NCBI RefSeq assembly: GCF_000378625.1
Contig: NZ_KB905168.1
Coordinates: forward strand, 208,416-272,415
Length of the DNA: 64,000 nt
Source of the DNA: Colwellia piezophila ATCC BAA-637
GTDB taxonomy: Bacteria; Pseudomonadota; Gammaproteobacteria; Enterobacterales; Alteromonadaceae
Reading direction: 5' to 3'
Shown: piece by piece, positions 9,211-17,404 of the stretch
Layout of the letters: each line of letters begins with the position of its first letter
Position numbering within the stretch: the stretch's first letter is position 1
Translations under genes and position numbers: made by a program
Notes under the pieces: generated by a model
Told to the model about the DNA's origin: nothing
What the model saw: the letters and a program-made list of their open reading frames with translations, nothing else
Databases searched by the model: none

Positions 9211-10455
9211 ATGGCTAAGATAATATCCCCTCTAACAAGCACAGAAGTTAAGCACGCTAAACCAAAAGTAAAAGAGTACAACTTATCTGACGGTAACGGT
9301 TTGATGCTTAGAATTAAGCCCAGTGGCTCTAAAATATGGCTATTCAATTACTATCGACCGTTCACCAAAAAACGAGCTAATTTAGGTTTTGGCCAATATC
9401 CCGATGTTACTTTAGCTAAAGCCAGAGAAAAACGAGCCGAAGCCAGAACCTTACTTGCTGATGATATAGACCCCAAAGATCATAAAAACCAGCACGCACA
9501 AGCTGAAAAAGAGCGGTTAACCAATACACTACAAACCCTATATATAACGTGGTTCAATGTAAAAAAAAGCGAAATAAAAGAAAATACAGCAAACGAAATT
9601 AAACGTATGCTCGATTTACACGTTATGCCAAAACTTGGCGGTATCGCTATTTCAAAGTTAACCGCTCCTATGGTTATTGATATTATTAAGCCTATTTCAG
9701 AAAAAGGTAAATTAGAAACTGTTAAAAGAATCTGTCAGCGACTTAATAACATTATGATCTTTGCGTTAAATACTGGCGTTATTAATAACAATCCCTTATC
9801 AGGTATAAACCACGCTTTTGAAGCGCCCAAAGTAAGAAATATGCCCACGTTAAAACCTGATGAACTACCTAAGTTTATGGAGGATTTAAAATACGCCAAC
9901 ATTAAGCTCACCACACTTTTATTAATCGAATGGCAGCTACATACCATAACAAGGGCAGGTGAGGCCGCAGGCGCAAAATGGGCTGAAATAGATTTTACTG
10001 AAAACGTTTGGGTTATTCCTGCCGAACGAATGAAGATGAAACGCGAACATGTTATACCGTTAACTGATAAAACATTAGACATATTAGCGCGTATGAAACC
10101 GTTAAGTGGGCATAAAGACTATATATTCCCTTCATACAACAACCCACTAACGCACATCAACCCTAGCACAGTGAATATGGCTATTAAGCGCATGGGTTAT
10201 AAAGATAAGTTAGTCGGGCATGGTTTACGTTCTCTCGCCAGCACTACACTAAATGAACAAGGTTTTGATGCTGATGTTATCGAAGCCGCTTTAGCCCATG
10301 CTGATAAAAACGAAGTGAGGCGAATATATAACCGCGCTGATTATTTAGAGCGTAGACGAAAGTTAATGTATTGGTGGTCTGAGCATATTGAACAAGCTCA
10401 AATAGGGAAAACAACTCAAAAAAATAATATTATAAATTTAAAGGTTCAAGGATGA
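9211..10455 (+). CDS. int: P4-type tyrosine recombinase (integrase)
   Basis: 414 residues. The N-terminal arm-binding domain (about 1-90, LSDGNGLMLRIKPSGSK, then the LGFGQYPDVTLAKAR motif) is of the DUF4102 type. A core-binding domain follows (about 105-190). The catalytic domain has Arg in HTITRAGEAAGAKW, the box HGLRS, the second His in ALAHAD, and Tyr in the RRIYNRADY region. All the RHRY-type residues appear present, so it is probably active. It lies 184 bp from tRNA-Arg and points away from it, as P4-like integrases do. Its stop overlaps the next gene by 4 bp (ATGA), so the two are translationally coupled. Confidence 0.95.
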   Translation: MAKIISPLTSTEVKHAKPKVKEYNLSDGNGLMLRIKPSGSKIWLFNYYRPFTKKRANLGFGQYPDVTLAKAREKRAEARTLLADDIDPKDHKNQHAQAEKERLTNTLQTLYITWFNVKKSEIKENTANEIKRMLDLHVMPKLGGIAISKLTAPMVIDIIKPISEKGKLETVKRICQRLNNIMIFALNTGVINNNPLSGINHAFEAPKVRNMPTLKPDELPKFMEDLKYANIKLTTLLLIEWQLHTITRAGEAAGAKWAEIDFTENVWVIPAERMKMKREHVIPLTDKTLDILARMKPLSGHKDYIFPSYNNPLTHINPSTVNMAIKRMGYKDKLVGHGLRSLASTTLNEQGFDADVIEAALAHADKNEVRRIYNRADYLERRRKLMYWWSEHIEQAQIGKTTQKNNIINLKVQG

Positions 10456-11381
10456 GTAATGTAAATGATAGAACACATGATGAAGATTTAGAGTGGGCGG
10501 AAAGTGAAAACCTAATTGAGGAATCAACAGTTCTCGAGTTGATAAGTAAAACCGGTATAGAACCTAATTTTTTCAATACTATGGATTGGATAAATAATTT
10601 TTACGAAAGAACTCAAGATCCAACAACAGAATTACTTTCTGAAACACTGGCTAATTTATCATATATTATCTCTGAATACAGAGGTAAAGATTTTACTACT
10701 GATATAGATAGTGTAGGTCTAGAGCAAATAGATAGACTTGAAAAACTTTACAAAAAAATAGCAGGGAGAATACCTGAACTTTTACCCTATAAGGAACATT
10801 TTAGGTTCAACAACCCTTTAGAGCTTTTTTTAAATGATATTAGTTGCGGTAGTTACCCCCCTCCAGAAATATTAATGATGTTAGCAAAATGCTTTAACCT
10901 ATATTTTATTGCGGAGGGAAAATTATCTTTAGAAGAAGTGTTTTTTGGTCAGGTCGTGAAAAGATCCGGTAATTACTCAATGCGTAAAGTTAGTAGTACT
11001 AATTTTAAGGAATTTCATTACCACGTAATAAGAGAAAAGCAATGTGTCGTTAATACTAATATAAAATTTAATCTTGAAGAATTTACATTGTCATATTTGA
11101 AGAGTTGTGAAGAATCTGAAACAGACTGCCCAATAATTAATGTGACTGAAGATAATATAGAAAGTTTTATAGTTGCTTATTATAGGTGGAAAAAAAACTT
11201 TAATAAGCAAACATCTTTAATTGATAAAGCAGAAATAAAGGTCGATTCCATCAATGCCTTGCTTAGCCTTGGTTACCCTAAGCCATTGGTAGAACAAGTA
11301 ATTTTAAAGGTTTTCAATAACAAGCTTACAGCAGAAGAAACCATCAAAAAAGCTCTCTTAGTTTTAATGAATAACAAATAA
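10452..11381 (+). CDS. Integrase-coupled protein with RuvA-C/UBA-like C-terminus
   Basis: 309 residues, not recognised as a whole. It overlaps int by 4 bp, which suggests the two proteins are made together. The last 46 residues (264-309) read as a three-helix RuvA domain III/UBA-like fold: INALLSLGYPKPLVEQV, then a short linker, then TAEETIKKALLVL. This is close to the RuvA C-terminal pattern (alaLGY..eA..v....ee.Ir.aL) that contacts the RuvB motor. The rest is mostly helical and acidic at the N-terminus (HDEDLEWAESE). No catalytic motif is apparent. A role as an integration or excision accessory protein is possible but unproven. Confidence 0.6.
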   Translation: MSNVNDRTHDEDLEWAESENLIEESTVLELISKTGIEPNFFNTMDWINNFYERTQDPTTELLSETLANLSYIISEYRGKDFTTDIDSVGLEQIDRLEKLYKKIAGRIPELLPYKEHFRFNNPLELFLNDISCGSYPPPEILMMLAKCFNLYFIAEGKLSLEEVFFGQVVKRSGNYSMRKVSSTNFKEFHYHVIREKQCVVNTNIKFNLEEFTLSYLKSCEESETDCPIINVTEDNIESFIVAYYRWKKNFNKQTSLIDKAEIKVDSINALLSLGYPKPLVEQVILKVFNNKLTAEETIKKALLVLMNNK

Positions 11382-11453
11382 GTGGTTTATTTGTTTTAGT
11401 CGTAAAAAATCACATACCACATAATAGACATAATCAACCACAGAGGAACTGAT

Positions 11454-11708
11454 ATGACTATTAACACACCTTACAAACTGATCCGCCGCCCTGAAGTACT
11501 AGCATTAACAGCTAGATCAAAATCCGCATTACAACTTGACGAAAAAGCAGGTCTATTCTGTCCATCTATCTCGATCGGTGATCGTGCCGTTGCTTACATC
11601 AAATATGAAGTAGAAGCTGTTATTCAAGCTCGTATTGAAGAACAATATCCAGAACAAATCAAACAGCTTGTATCTGAGCTAATCCAACAACGCAAGAAAG
11701 CAGCATAG
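11454..11708 (+). CDS. AlpA-family excisionase/transcriptional regulator
   Basis: 84 residues, with a MerR-like winged-helix start (YKLIRRPEVLALTARSKSAL), then a short wing (CPSISIGDRAVAYIKYEVEAVIQARI) and a basic tail. This is the AlpA/Cox-like pattern of satellite elements, where the protein usually activates or represses int and helps excision. A good ribosome site (GAGGA, about 7 nt upstream) supports the start. It lies 72 bp downstream of the integrase pair and 8 bp before the next gene. Confidence 0.8.
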   Translation: MTINTPYKLIRRPEVLALTARSKSALQLDEKAGLFCPSISIGDRAVAYIKYEVEAVIQARIEEQYPEQIKQLVSELIQQRKKAA

Positions 11709-11716
11709 GGGGCAAC

Positions 11717-12151
11717 ATGGATAATTTATTATTTACCGCCCCTGATGGCGCTTTACCTGAGTTAAGCAGTACTGCTTATGAATTTTTATCAATTCTAAAC
11801 GACCGCAATAAACACGCTAGAGATCATTTGTGTAATGAACTTGGTGGAGGTTTTCGTGCTTACCTACAGCAGCTAACAGGTGAGTATTATCAGCACTGGC
11901 TTATCCATACAGAACAAGGTGAGTTTAACGGTAAAAAGCAAACATTCTATTGGTTAGATGATCGTCACTTTTCTTGCGACTGGGAGCAAGACAAAGACGC
12001 AAGAACCATTGCCAGAAAACAATATAAAGACCGATCATATTATGGTACTAAAAACGCTGTAAAACGCCTTGAACAAGCGAAACAAGAAAAAGCCGAAGCT
12101 GACAAGGAATATGAACAGCGAATAGAAAGTAAAAAGCCCACTCAGGATTAA
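11717..12151 (+). CDS. Hypothetical island protein
   Basis: 144 residues, unrecognised. It has a strong ribosome site (AGGGGG, 5 nt before ATG) and follows the AlpA-like gene by 8 bp, so the two are co-transcribed. The N-terminal half (AYEFLSILNDRNKHARDHLCNELGGG) looks like a helix-turn-helix that could bind DNA. The C-terminus is a long charged helix (AKQEKAEADKEYEQ). Similar genes sit beside alpA in other satellite elements, but I cannot name a family. Confidence 0.65.
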   Translation: MDNLLFTAPDGALPELSSTAYEFLSILNDRNKHARDHLCNELGGGFRAYLQQLTGEYYQHWLIHTEQGEFNGKKQTFYWLDDRHFSCDWEQDKDARTIARKQYKDRSYYGTKNAVKRLEQAKQEKAEADKEYEQRIESKKPTQD

Positions 12152-12164
12152 CAAAGTAGGCTTT
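12133..12164 (+). terminator. Terminator-like hairpin after the alpA operon
   Basis: AAAGCCCACT (12133-12142) pairs with AGTAGGCTTT (12155-12164), one mismatch, and overlaps the stop codon. The trailing sequence is only CGTTT, so strength is uncertain. Confidence 0.45.
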
Positions 12165-12452
12165 CGTTTAAACTGGCTAGTGGATGAAGTTTTGCGGCTA
12201 AACCACTAGCCAACAACCAGAGTATAACCAAGTTAACAGCTTTTAAAAAGTTAGCAGTTACAAACCTGTTACGAACCACCCTATATACATTGATTGTTAT
12301 TAACCGCTATTTATAGGTTTCTTACCCCTATATTTTTAGTTACTTCAATAAAACAATTATATCCACTGGGTTTAAACAGGTAAGTAATAACTAACTTTGA
12401 ACTAGGTAATTAATAATATCCTTTAGCGTTATCTTAGTTATTAAACTATCTA
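12152..12452 (+). other. Intergenic region before the Rep-like gene; possible origin of the island
   Basis: No gene is visible in these 301 bp. They hold a 10-bp perfect inverted repeat (TGGCTAGTGG at 12174-12183 with 12203-12212, 19-nt loop, no T tract). There is also an imperfect repeat TATAGG..CCCCTATA and two similar direct repeats beginning AGGTAAGTAATAA and AGGTAATTAATAA. The position directly upstream of a HUH-type gene makes a replication origin plausible, but nothing proves it. Confidence 0.35.
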
Positions 12453-13028
12453 ATGGCATACATAACCAAAGACATAGCAATAACTGTAAACGGTCAAACT
12501 TGGCGAGTAAACTCAAAAGGAAGCGGCTTAATTTCACACGCTATAAAATCAATGATTAACCAAGTTGATACCATGTTAAGCCACCACAGCAAAATACACA
12601 TAATACGTTTTGACCTGAGAGTTTATGAATACACCGAAAATAACGGGTTAATAACGGCCTTTAATCGCAGATTACATAAATGGCTCAAACGTAAATACAA
12701 TTTAAAGCGTATTGGCTTTGTTTGGTGTAGAGAGCTAGAAACAGCCAAACAACAACACTACCACTATGCGTTAATGATCGATGGTCACAAAGTTAATTAT
12801 CCTCATGAAATAACAAACAAGGTTAAAGAGCTATGGCGACAATTAGACGGCTCTGAATTCTTTCCTGACAACTGCTATTACAATGTTAAAAGAGATGATT
12901 ACGAGACGATACAGGCGGCTATTTGGCGTATATCCTACTTAGCTAAAGCACGTGGTAAAGGATACAAGCCAGAGCAAACGAAAAACTATGGAACAAGCAG
13001 AATAAAATACAGTTCTAGATTAATATAA
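12453..13028 (+). CDS. Inovirus Gp2/YfjJ-like replication protein
   Basis: 191 residues matching the YagK/YfjJ C-terminal/inovirus Gp2 family of rolling-circle-type initiators. The HUH metal-binding motif is HYHYAL (His102-Tyr-His104). A candidate nicking tyrosine sits in ISYLAKARGKGY (Tyr162), with the family's usual KARGKGY signature. No strong ribosome site precedes the ATG. Such proteins are common on P4-like satellites and defective prophages, where they probably start replication of the excised element. Alternative: a vestigial protein kept without its element. Confidence 0.75.
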   Translation: MAYITKDIAITVNGQTWRVNSKGSGLISHAIKSMINQVDTMLSHHSKIHIIRFDLRVYEYTENNGLITAFNRRLHKWLKRKYNLKRIGFVWCRELETAKQQHYHYALMIDGHKVNYPHEITNKVKELWRQLDGSEFFPDNCYYNVKRDDYETIQAAIWRISYLAKARGKGYKPEQTKNYGTSRIKYSSRLI

Positions 13029-13047
13029 ATATAAAACAAGTTATTAC

Positions 13048-13059
13048 AGATTATAATCT
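13048..13059 (+). promoter_or_regulatory. Palindrome and possible -10 box before the cassette
   Basis: AGATTATAATCT is a perfect 12-bp palindrome containing TATAAT, 68 bp upstream of the first cassette gene. It could be a promoter and operator; no good -35 is seen. Confidence 0.35.
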
Positions 13060-13126
13060 AAATATTTATGGTATTATTTAGTAAAGTTACCGCCTGTTTT
13101 TCGGACTATATAAACAAGGAAGTCAA

Positions 13127-14272
13127 TTGAAGAAATTATCATTAAAGCAAAGGCGTAGTGATATTTTACGTTGTTTACGAGATAGGAAGAAGCATCTTAA
13201 GAATAATAATTCAAGTAAATATGATGATAAAAATAAAAGTAGTGAGTGGAAAGAAATTAATCGGTGGATTGATTCCTTAATAATAAAAAAAACAATAAAA
13301 ATTGAGAAGTTGAAAAGAAGAAATTTTATACTTTTTCTACCTGAGTCTTTAAATTTTTGTGATGATTATGAAGAAACAGCTTTATACTTTCAAGTTATTA
13401 GAAAGTTAGGGCACGGTAATAAATTAAGTAATAAAGCCTACAAACTAAAATCTGTTAATTTTGACAGTTTGAAAAAAATATCAACGTCCGCATCTTTAGT
13501 ATTAACTGCTGAAATTTCAAAATGGGAAGATATATTAAATGCTGATTTAGTGCCAAACATTGAGAATTGGCAACCTGAAATAATTGAGCAATTTTTGGAA
13601 GTTGGTTTCTTTGATTTATTTAATAACCAGCCTGAACTTCCCAAAGTAAGTAATACATCAGATTTAGCATTAGTTAAATATATTAAAGGGCAATGCGGAG
13701 ACGCAAAAAAATCAAGGGTTTTAAGAAAAGCATTACAGCAATTAATTGGTGACGATATAAATAAGTGGACATTTTTACGAAGTGGCCTAGATGAAGCAAT
13801 TACAAATGTATCTCATCACGCATACCCTGAACATAAGTACAAAAACAATGCTGAGAAAAACTGGTATCTAACTGGTTCATTAAACAAAAGTACTAAAGAA
13901 TTGAAAATTGTTTTTTATGATCAAGGTATTGGTATTCCTAATACTCTTAAAGCCTCAGAGTTATGGGAAAAAATATATAAATCTTTAAGTTTTATTCCAC
14001 AAGCTCAAAGAAAGCTTGATTCGATTTTAATCAAAGCAGCTGTTGAAGTCGAACGTACAAGTACTGGTGAAGAAGATAGAGGTAAAGGCTTACAAGATTT
14101 ATTAGAATTTATTAAGCACCGTAGTGACGGATACTTGTCTATAATTAGTCAACGAGGCCTTTATAAATATTCAATTATTAATGGCAAAGTTAAAAACAAA
14201 TCTGAATCATTTAAAGCTCCTATTCTTGGAACTTTATTAATTTGGAGTGTAACCCTCGAAGGGGAAATATAA
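13127..14272 (+). CDS. STAS-like/GHKL ATPase protein, first gene of a three-gene cassette
   Basis: 381 residues, starting at TTG with an AAGGAAG ribosome site just upstream. The middle part (about 109-130, SVNFDSLKKISTSASLVLTA) has the look of a STAS-fold strand-helix. The C-terminal half is a GHKL (histidine-kinase/anti-sigma-type) ATPase: N box DEAITNVSHHAY (222-233), G1 DQGIGIP (from 265), G2 DRGKGLQDL (from 317) and a final GTLLIW. There is no phospho-acceptor His domain, so it resembles anti-sigma/serine-kinase switches rather than a classic sensor kinase. Its stop codon directly abuts the next ATG. This ATPase plus DUF4325 pairing recurs in bacteria as a likely partner switch. A defence role here is inference from its island setting. 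Confidence 0.7.
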   Translation: MKKLSLKQRRSDILRCLRDRKKHLKNNNSSKYDDKNKSSEWKEINRWIDSLIIKKTIKIEKLKRRNFILFLPESLNFCDDYEETALYFQVIRKLGHGNKLSNKAYKLKSVNFDSLKKISTSASLVLTAEISKWEDILNADLVPNIENWQPEIIEQFLEVGFFDLFNNQPELPKVSNTSDLALVKYIKGQCGDAKKSRVLRKALQQLIGDDINKWTFLRSGLDEAITNVSHHAYPEHKYKNNAEKNWYLTGSLNKSTKELKIVFYDQGIGIPNTLKASELWEKIYKSLSFIPQAQRKLDSILIKAAVEVERTSTGEEDRGKGLQDLLEFIKHRSDGYLSIISQRGLYKYSIINGKVKNKSESFKAPILGTLLIWSVTLEGEI

Positions 14273-14665
14273 ATGAATATAGATTTCGATATTGGTGAAC
14301 AATTTTCCAAAGATCCTACAGGTCGTTTTTATAACGAATACAAAGGGACTAAAATGAAAAACAATTTAAGTAGCGGCGAGGCATTTCGAGAAGAGAAATT
14401 ACGTGGCCTATTAAATAATCTAAATGCCAACCAAAAAATCAACTTTATATTAGATAATGACGTAGAAGCTTATGGTTCTTCATTTTTAGTTGAAGGATTT
14501 GCAGGTATAGTTAAGTATGGCTATATGGAAGCGGACTCAATGTTAGGTAAAATTAAATTTACATATACTGATCAAGATTTTGAATTTTATGAAAATAAAA
14601 TCAAACAATATATAAAGGAAGCCAAATTTAATTGTAAAGAATATGAATCAACCAAGGATGAATAA
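14273..14665 (+). CDS. STAS-like (DUF4325) protein, second cassette gene
   Basis: 130 residues. The core SGEAFREEKLRGLL, then INFILDNDVEAYGSSFLVEGFAGIV, fits the DUF4325 STAS-like fold (strand, then a Ser-rich loop and helix), with the SSF motif in place of the anti-sigma-antagonist phosphoserine loop. It starts on the base after the stop of the ATPase gene and stops on the base before the next ATG, so the three proteins are probably made in fixed ratio. By analogy with SpoIIAA/SpoIIAB it may bind or be phosphorylated by the upstream ATPase. Confidence 0.7.
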   Translation: MNIDFDIGEQFSKDPTGRFYNEYKGTKMKNNLSSGEAFREEKLRGLLNNLNANQKINFILDNDVEAYGSSFLVEGFAGIVKYGYMEADSMLGKIKFTYTDQDFEFYENKIKQYIKEAKFNCKEYESTKDE

Positions 14666-15145
14666 ATGGATTTACTCAAAGCATTCTTTCTAGTTGTTAT
14701 AGCATCGTTTTCAGCCTTCGTATTTAATTACTTTCATTGGAAATTACAAGAAAAAAGCAAATCTATATTTTCAACGGCCTCCGCTTTAAAAGAGTACTTG
14801 GAGTTATTAGAGGAAAAGTCGATTCTATACTGGGCTAATGATTATAAAGCCGATTGTAGCCCTACTTTAAAACAAGAAAAAAAGATTCTAGAAATTGAAA
14901 TTACATCTTCACTTAAGGTTGTAAGAACGTTAACGAGAGAGCTTAACTCGATCATACAAGACAAAGTTTATAAATCAGAAATCGTCAAACTAAGTAACTT
15001 TTCATCTAATATTTATGACTTAGTAACTGGTGACGAATTTGAAGAAGAAGTAATACCTTCAGATTTCAAAAGATGCTCAAAAATATCTATACAAACCAAT
15101 GGAATAAAAGTAATTGTTTTAAAAGTTATGAACGGAAATAGATAA
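14666..15145 (+). CDS. Membrane-anchored coiled-coil protein, third cassette gene
   Basis: 159 residues, unrecognised. One transmembrane segment at residues 4-22 (LLKAFFLVVIASFSAFVFN) is followed by a charged, mostly helical cytoplasmic part (KEYLELLEEKS, then LEIEITSSLKVVRTLTREL) and a short beta-rich tail. It has no spacing from the DUF4325 gene. As the only membrane protein of the cassette it could be the output or effector controlled by the STAS/ATPase pair. That is inference from gene order alone. Confidence 0.55.
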   Translation: MDLLKAFFLVVIASFSAFVFNYFHWKLQEKSKSIFSTASALKEYLELLEEKSILYWANDYKADCSPTLKQEKKILEIEITSSLKVVRTLTRELNSIIQDKVYKSEIVKLSNFSSNIYDLVTGDEFEEEVIPSDFKRCSKISIQTNGIKVIVLKVMNGNR

Positions 15146-15157
15146 AACGTTTCTCTT

Positions 15158-15760
15158 ATGCCTAAAAGCCATCATTACGGCAGAACACAAAAAAAGGCTT
15201 ACACTAGTGAATATCACCTTGTTAACGCCAATGTGTTTAAAATTATACTTACAAAGCCATTAGGTAATTACTCTCTTACCTCTGAACACCTTAATGATGA
15301 ACATTCAAAAATATAATTATCTGAAAATAAAGATGGCGTTCGTTATATAACATTCACCATAAACGATAAGCCCCATGATATTGCCCTGAAGCTCGATAGC
15401 AGCAGCGCAAGCAATAAACTTTACATAACTGCCCATACTGCCAAAAACAACGCCAAAGCCTCTACGCGATCAATAATGCCTATGTGACGTCAATGTATCG
15501 GCTTACATTACGCAAGCCAAAGTAAACGACCACAAGACAGGTTAATGAGGCGCATTAGAAAGCTAAGAAAATAATTATGGGGTTTTGATTGGCCTGATAT
15601 TAATAATATGTTTGAAAACATTTATTACTGGCCTAAGCCTAAGTGGCTGCGCTGGAAAACATTTGAACAGAAGCGGAACAATATTATCCTACTAGAAAAG
15701 AAGTATTGGCCTACGGCTATTACTCAAATGAAAACAACTTTTGGTGATAGTGTTATTTAA
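15158..15760 (+). pseudogene. Decayed 200-codon gene with three in-frame stops
   Basis: From ATG 15158 one reading frame runs 200 codons to TAA 15758 but is broken by TAA (15314), TGA (15485) and TAA (15572). No frameshift is needed to join the pieces. The pieces look like real protein: MPKSHHYGRTQKKAYTSEYH at the start, CIGLHYASQSKRPQDRLMRR in the middle (basic, possibly nucleic-acid binding), and WPKPKWLRWKTFEQKRNNII near the end. I have a vague sense of a family with a KPK-x2-WKT motif near mobile elements, but cannot name it. It follows the cassette by 12 bp and may be a relic of the island's older gene set. Confidence 0.65.
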
Positions 15761-15965
15761 ACTATCCAAATATGAGTTACCTGAATTTACATATACGGTC
15801 TTTCCCGCAGTCAACCACTCACCCTGAAATTAGATAGTTTAATGTTATCCCTATTCATAACTCAAACAATGTAACTTCAATCACAATCCCTTACTTAAAG
15901 ATATAAATGACTTGGCATGGCTGCGGATGTTTTATGCCACCTTCCGCTGGGCGATTGTAAGTCCT
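15761..15965. other. Gene-free stretch between convergent units
   Basis: No gene, repeat or clear terminator is seen here between the rightward pseudogene and the leftward hypothetical gene. Confidence 0.5.
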
Positions 15966-16397
15966 TTATTTTAAACTCAATATATTTTCAAGTAAGCACT
16001 TAAACCCCTTTAATCCATCATTCATAGGGACTCTGTACTTAGCTCCTACCCGCTGTGTTGTCGCATTGTTTTGTGGAAATTTTTTATAATTAGAACTTAG
16101 ACTCATACGCCCTAGCTTGCTTTTTCTAAGGCTACCTATCTTCACCTTGTTTGGATCAATAACAGAATCTAATTGTTCACAAAAGTCAGGGTGAATAGTG
16201 ACATTTATAGTAGCTTCTGAAGTATTAGCATAACGACCAATATATATGAATTGTTTGTATCCTATTAATCCCACATCAATTTCAATTTCTTTTTTAGTAT
16301 TACCTGACTCTTTTATCATTAACTCATTAATGACAGATTTCAATTTCGATTCAAACGGTAATGTTAATGTTGAATCCTGATTCCATAAATCGTTCAT
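15966..16397 (-). CDS. Hypothetical island protein
   Basis: 143 residues, unrecognised, soluble. A ribosome site (AGGAAAG, about 7 nt before ATG) supports the start. The middle (EIEIDVGLIGYKQFIYIGRYANTSEATINVTIHPDF) is beta-rich, followed by a basic stretch (KVKIGSLRKSKLGRMSLSSN). No motif allows a function call. It is transcribed towards the cassette, unlike the genes on the left half of the island. Confidence 0.5.
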   Translation of the reverse strand: MNDLWNQDSTLTLPFESKLKSVINELMIKESGNTKKEIEIDVGLIGYKQFIYIGRYANTSEATINVTIHPDFCEQLDSVIDPNKVKIGSLRKSKLGRMSLSSNYKKFPQNNATTQRVGAKYRVPMNDGLKGFKCLLENILSLK

Positions 16398-16738
16398 ACA
16401 GTGCTTTCCTTTTATTTTTTAAATTATCAATTTCTCAATAACTTAGCACCTAAGTATTTACAAAGTAAGGCCTCTACAGCCCTCCGCCAGTTCCCGCCAG
16501 ATAATCAAAAAAAACGCATACTAGACAATTAGTTACAAGAGCCATTCCTTAGGACCTCTACAACTTATTTTTATTTGATACCCAAATGATCATTTAAAAG
16601 GCGAAAACTCATTATTTAAACATATGGAATAGTTAGCTCCCCATGACTTAAATCGCAGAGATAGCTCAAAGGAAAGTTTGAAAGTAGATACTGGTATATT
16701 CTTGTTAGCTAAATAAAAATGAGCCTATAACTATCAAG
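16398..16738. other. Gene-free stretch in the island
   Basis: 341 bp with no convincing reading frame, RNA gene or strong hairpin on either strand. It may hold the promoter of the leftward gene at 15966-16397. Confidence 0.5.
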
Positions 16739-17215
16739 TCAATTATGGCCTGTCATTGTTCCAAGATCATTTTGAATTAACCATTTATGACTATGAAGCG
16801 ATTTTAACGGGGGGAGTTCATCAAGCTTTTCTAGCTCATAAATTTTCTGTTGCTGTTCAAATTCAATTATAGCCTTATCAACCGGACAAGTTGAATACGA
16901 CTTACATTCCTGACAACTTTCGATTACTAAGGACCATTCTATAGGCCCTACGGATTTTTTATACTCTAACCATAGCAATCGTCTGTCATCCATACTCAAG
17001 CTATCTAAAAACACTAAAACTGAATTGCCATAATATTCTTTAAATTCTTGTTTATACGAACTGGCATCAATAATTAAATTAGCGTATTCATTGTGATCAA
17101 TTTTGAAATGGCGGTAGTAAATCCCTTTCATTGTCTGACTCATAATAAATGGAGTCCCACAAATGCCGCGAGATTGCTTCGAAATGCTAGTAGAGCTTAA
17201 TAGGTTTTGAATCAT
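16739..17215 (-). CDS. Hypothetical island protein with a cysteine cluster
   Basis: 158 residues, unrecognised. A CQECKSYSTCPVDKAIIEF segment (C-x2-C-x5-C) near residue 110 could bind a metal, but a fourth ligand is not obvious. The N-terminus (SKQSRGICGTPF) and the FKIDHNEYANLII region show no known motif. The ATG at 17215 lacks a clear ribosome site, so the start is uncertain. It is the last gene before the right attachment site. Confidence 0.5.
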   Translation of the reverse strand: MIQNLLSSTSISKQSRGICGTPFIMSQTMKGIYYRHFKIDHNEYANLIIDASSYKQEFKEYYGNSVLVFLDSLSMDDRRLLWLEYKKSVGPIEWSLVIESCQECKSYSTCPVDKAIIEFEQQQKIYELEKLDELPPLKSLHSHKWLIQNDLGTMTGHN

Positions 17216-17331
17216 CGATTACTTACATTCAATATTGTTGGGCAATTAAGTATGAGTATAAGGTTTTACTGAGGATATTTTTATATCACAAAATAATTTA
17301 TTCTTATACCTGTTGAGTAAACCAACTCGAA

Positions 17332-17352
17332 AGTAACACTCAAGGTAACACT
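17332..17352 (+). promoter_or_regulatory. Paired integrase arm-type sites, right end
   Basis: AGTAACACT (17332-17340) and GGTAACACT (17344-17352) repeat the left-end pair with the identical 12-bp spacing, 53 bp before the attR core. Confidence 0.5.
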
Positions 17353-17404
17353 GAACTCAATAAACCTAATAAAACCCTAAAACTAAAGGCCCACAGAACA
17401 CAAC

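Noticed and set aside
9735..10082. 115-codon minus-strand frame inside the integrase gene
   Set aside because: Antisense shadow of the intact tyrosine recombinase, no motif.
15158..15760. Stop-codon recoding (readthrough) of the three-stop frame
   Set aside because: Both TAA and TGA occur and neighbouring genes use them as normal stops; decay is simpler.
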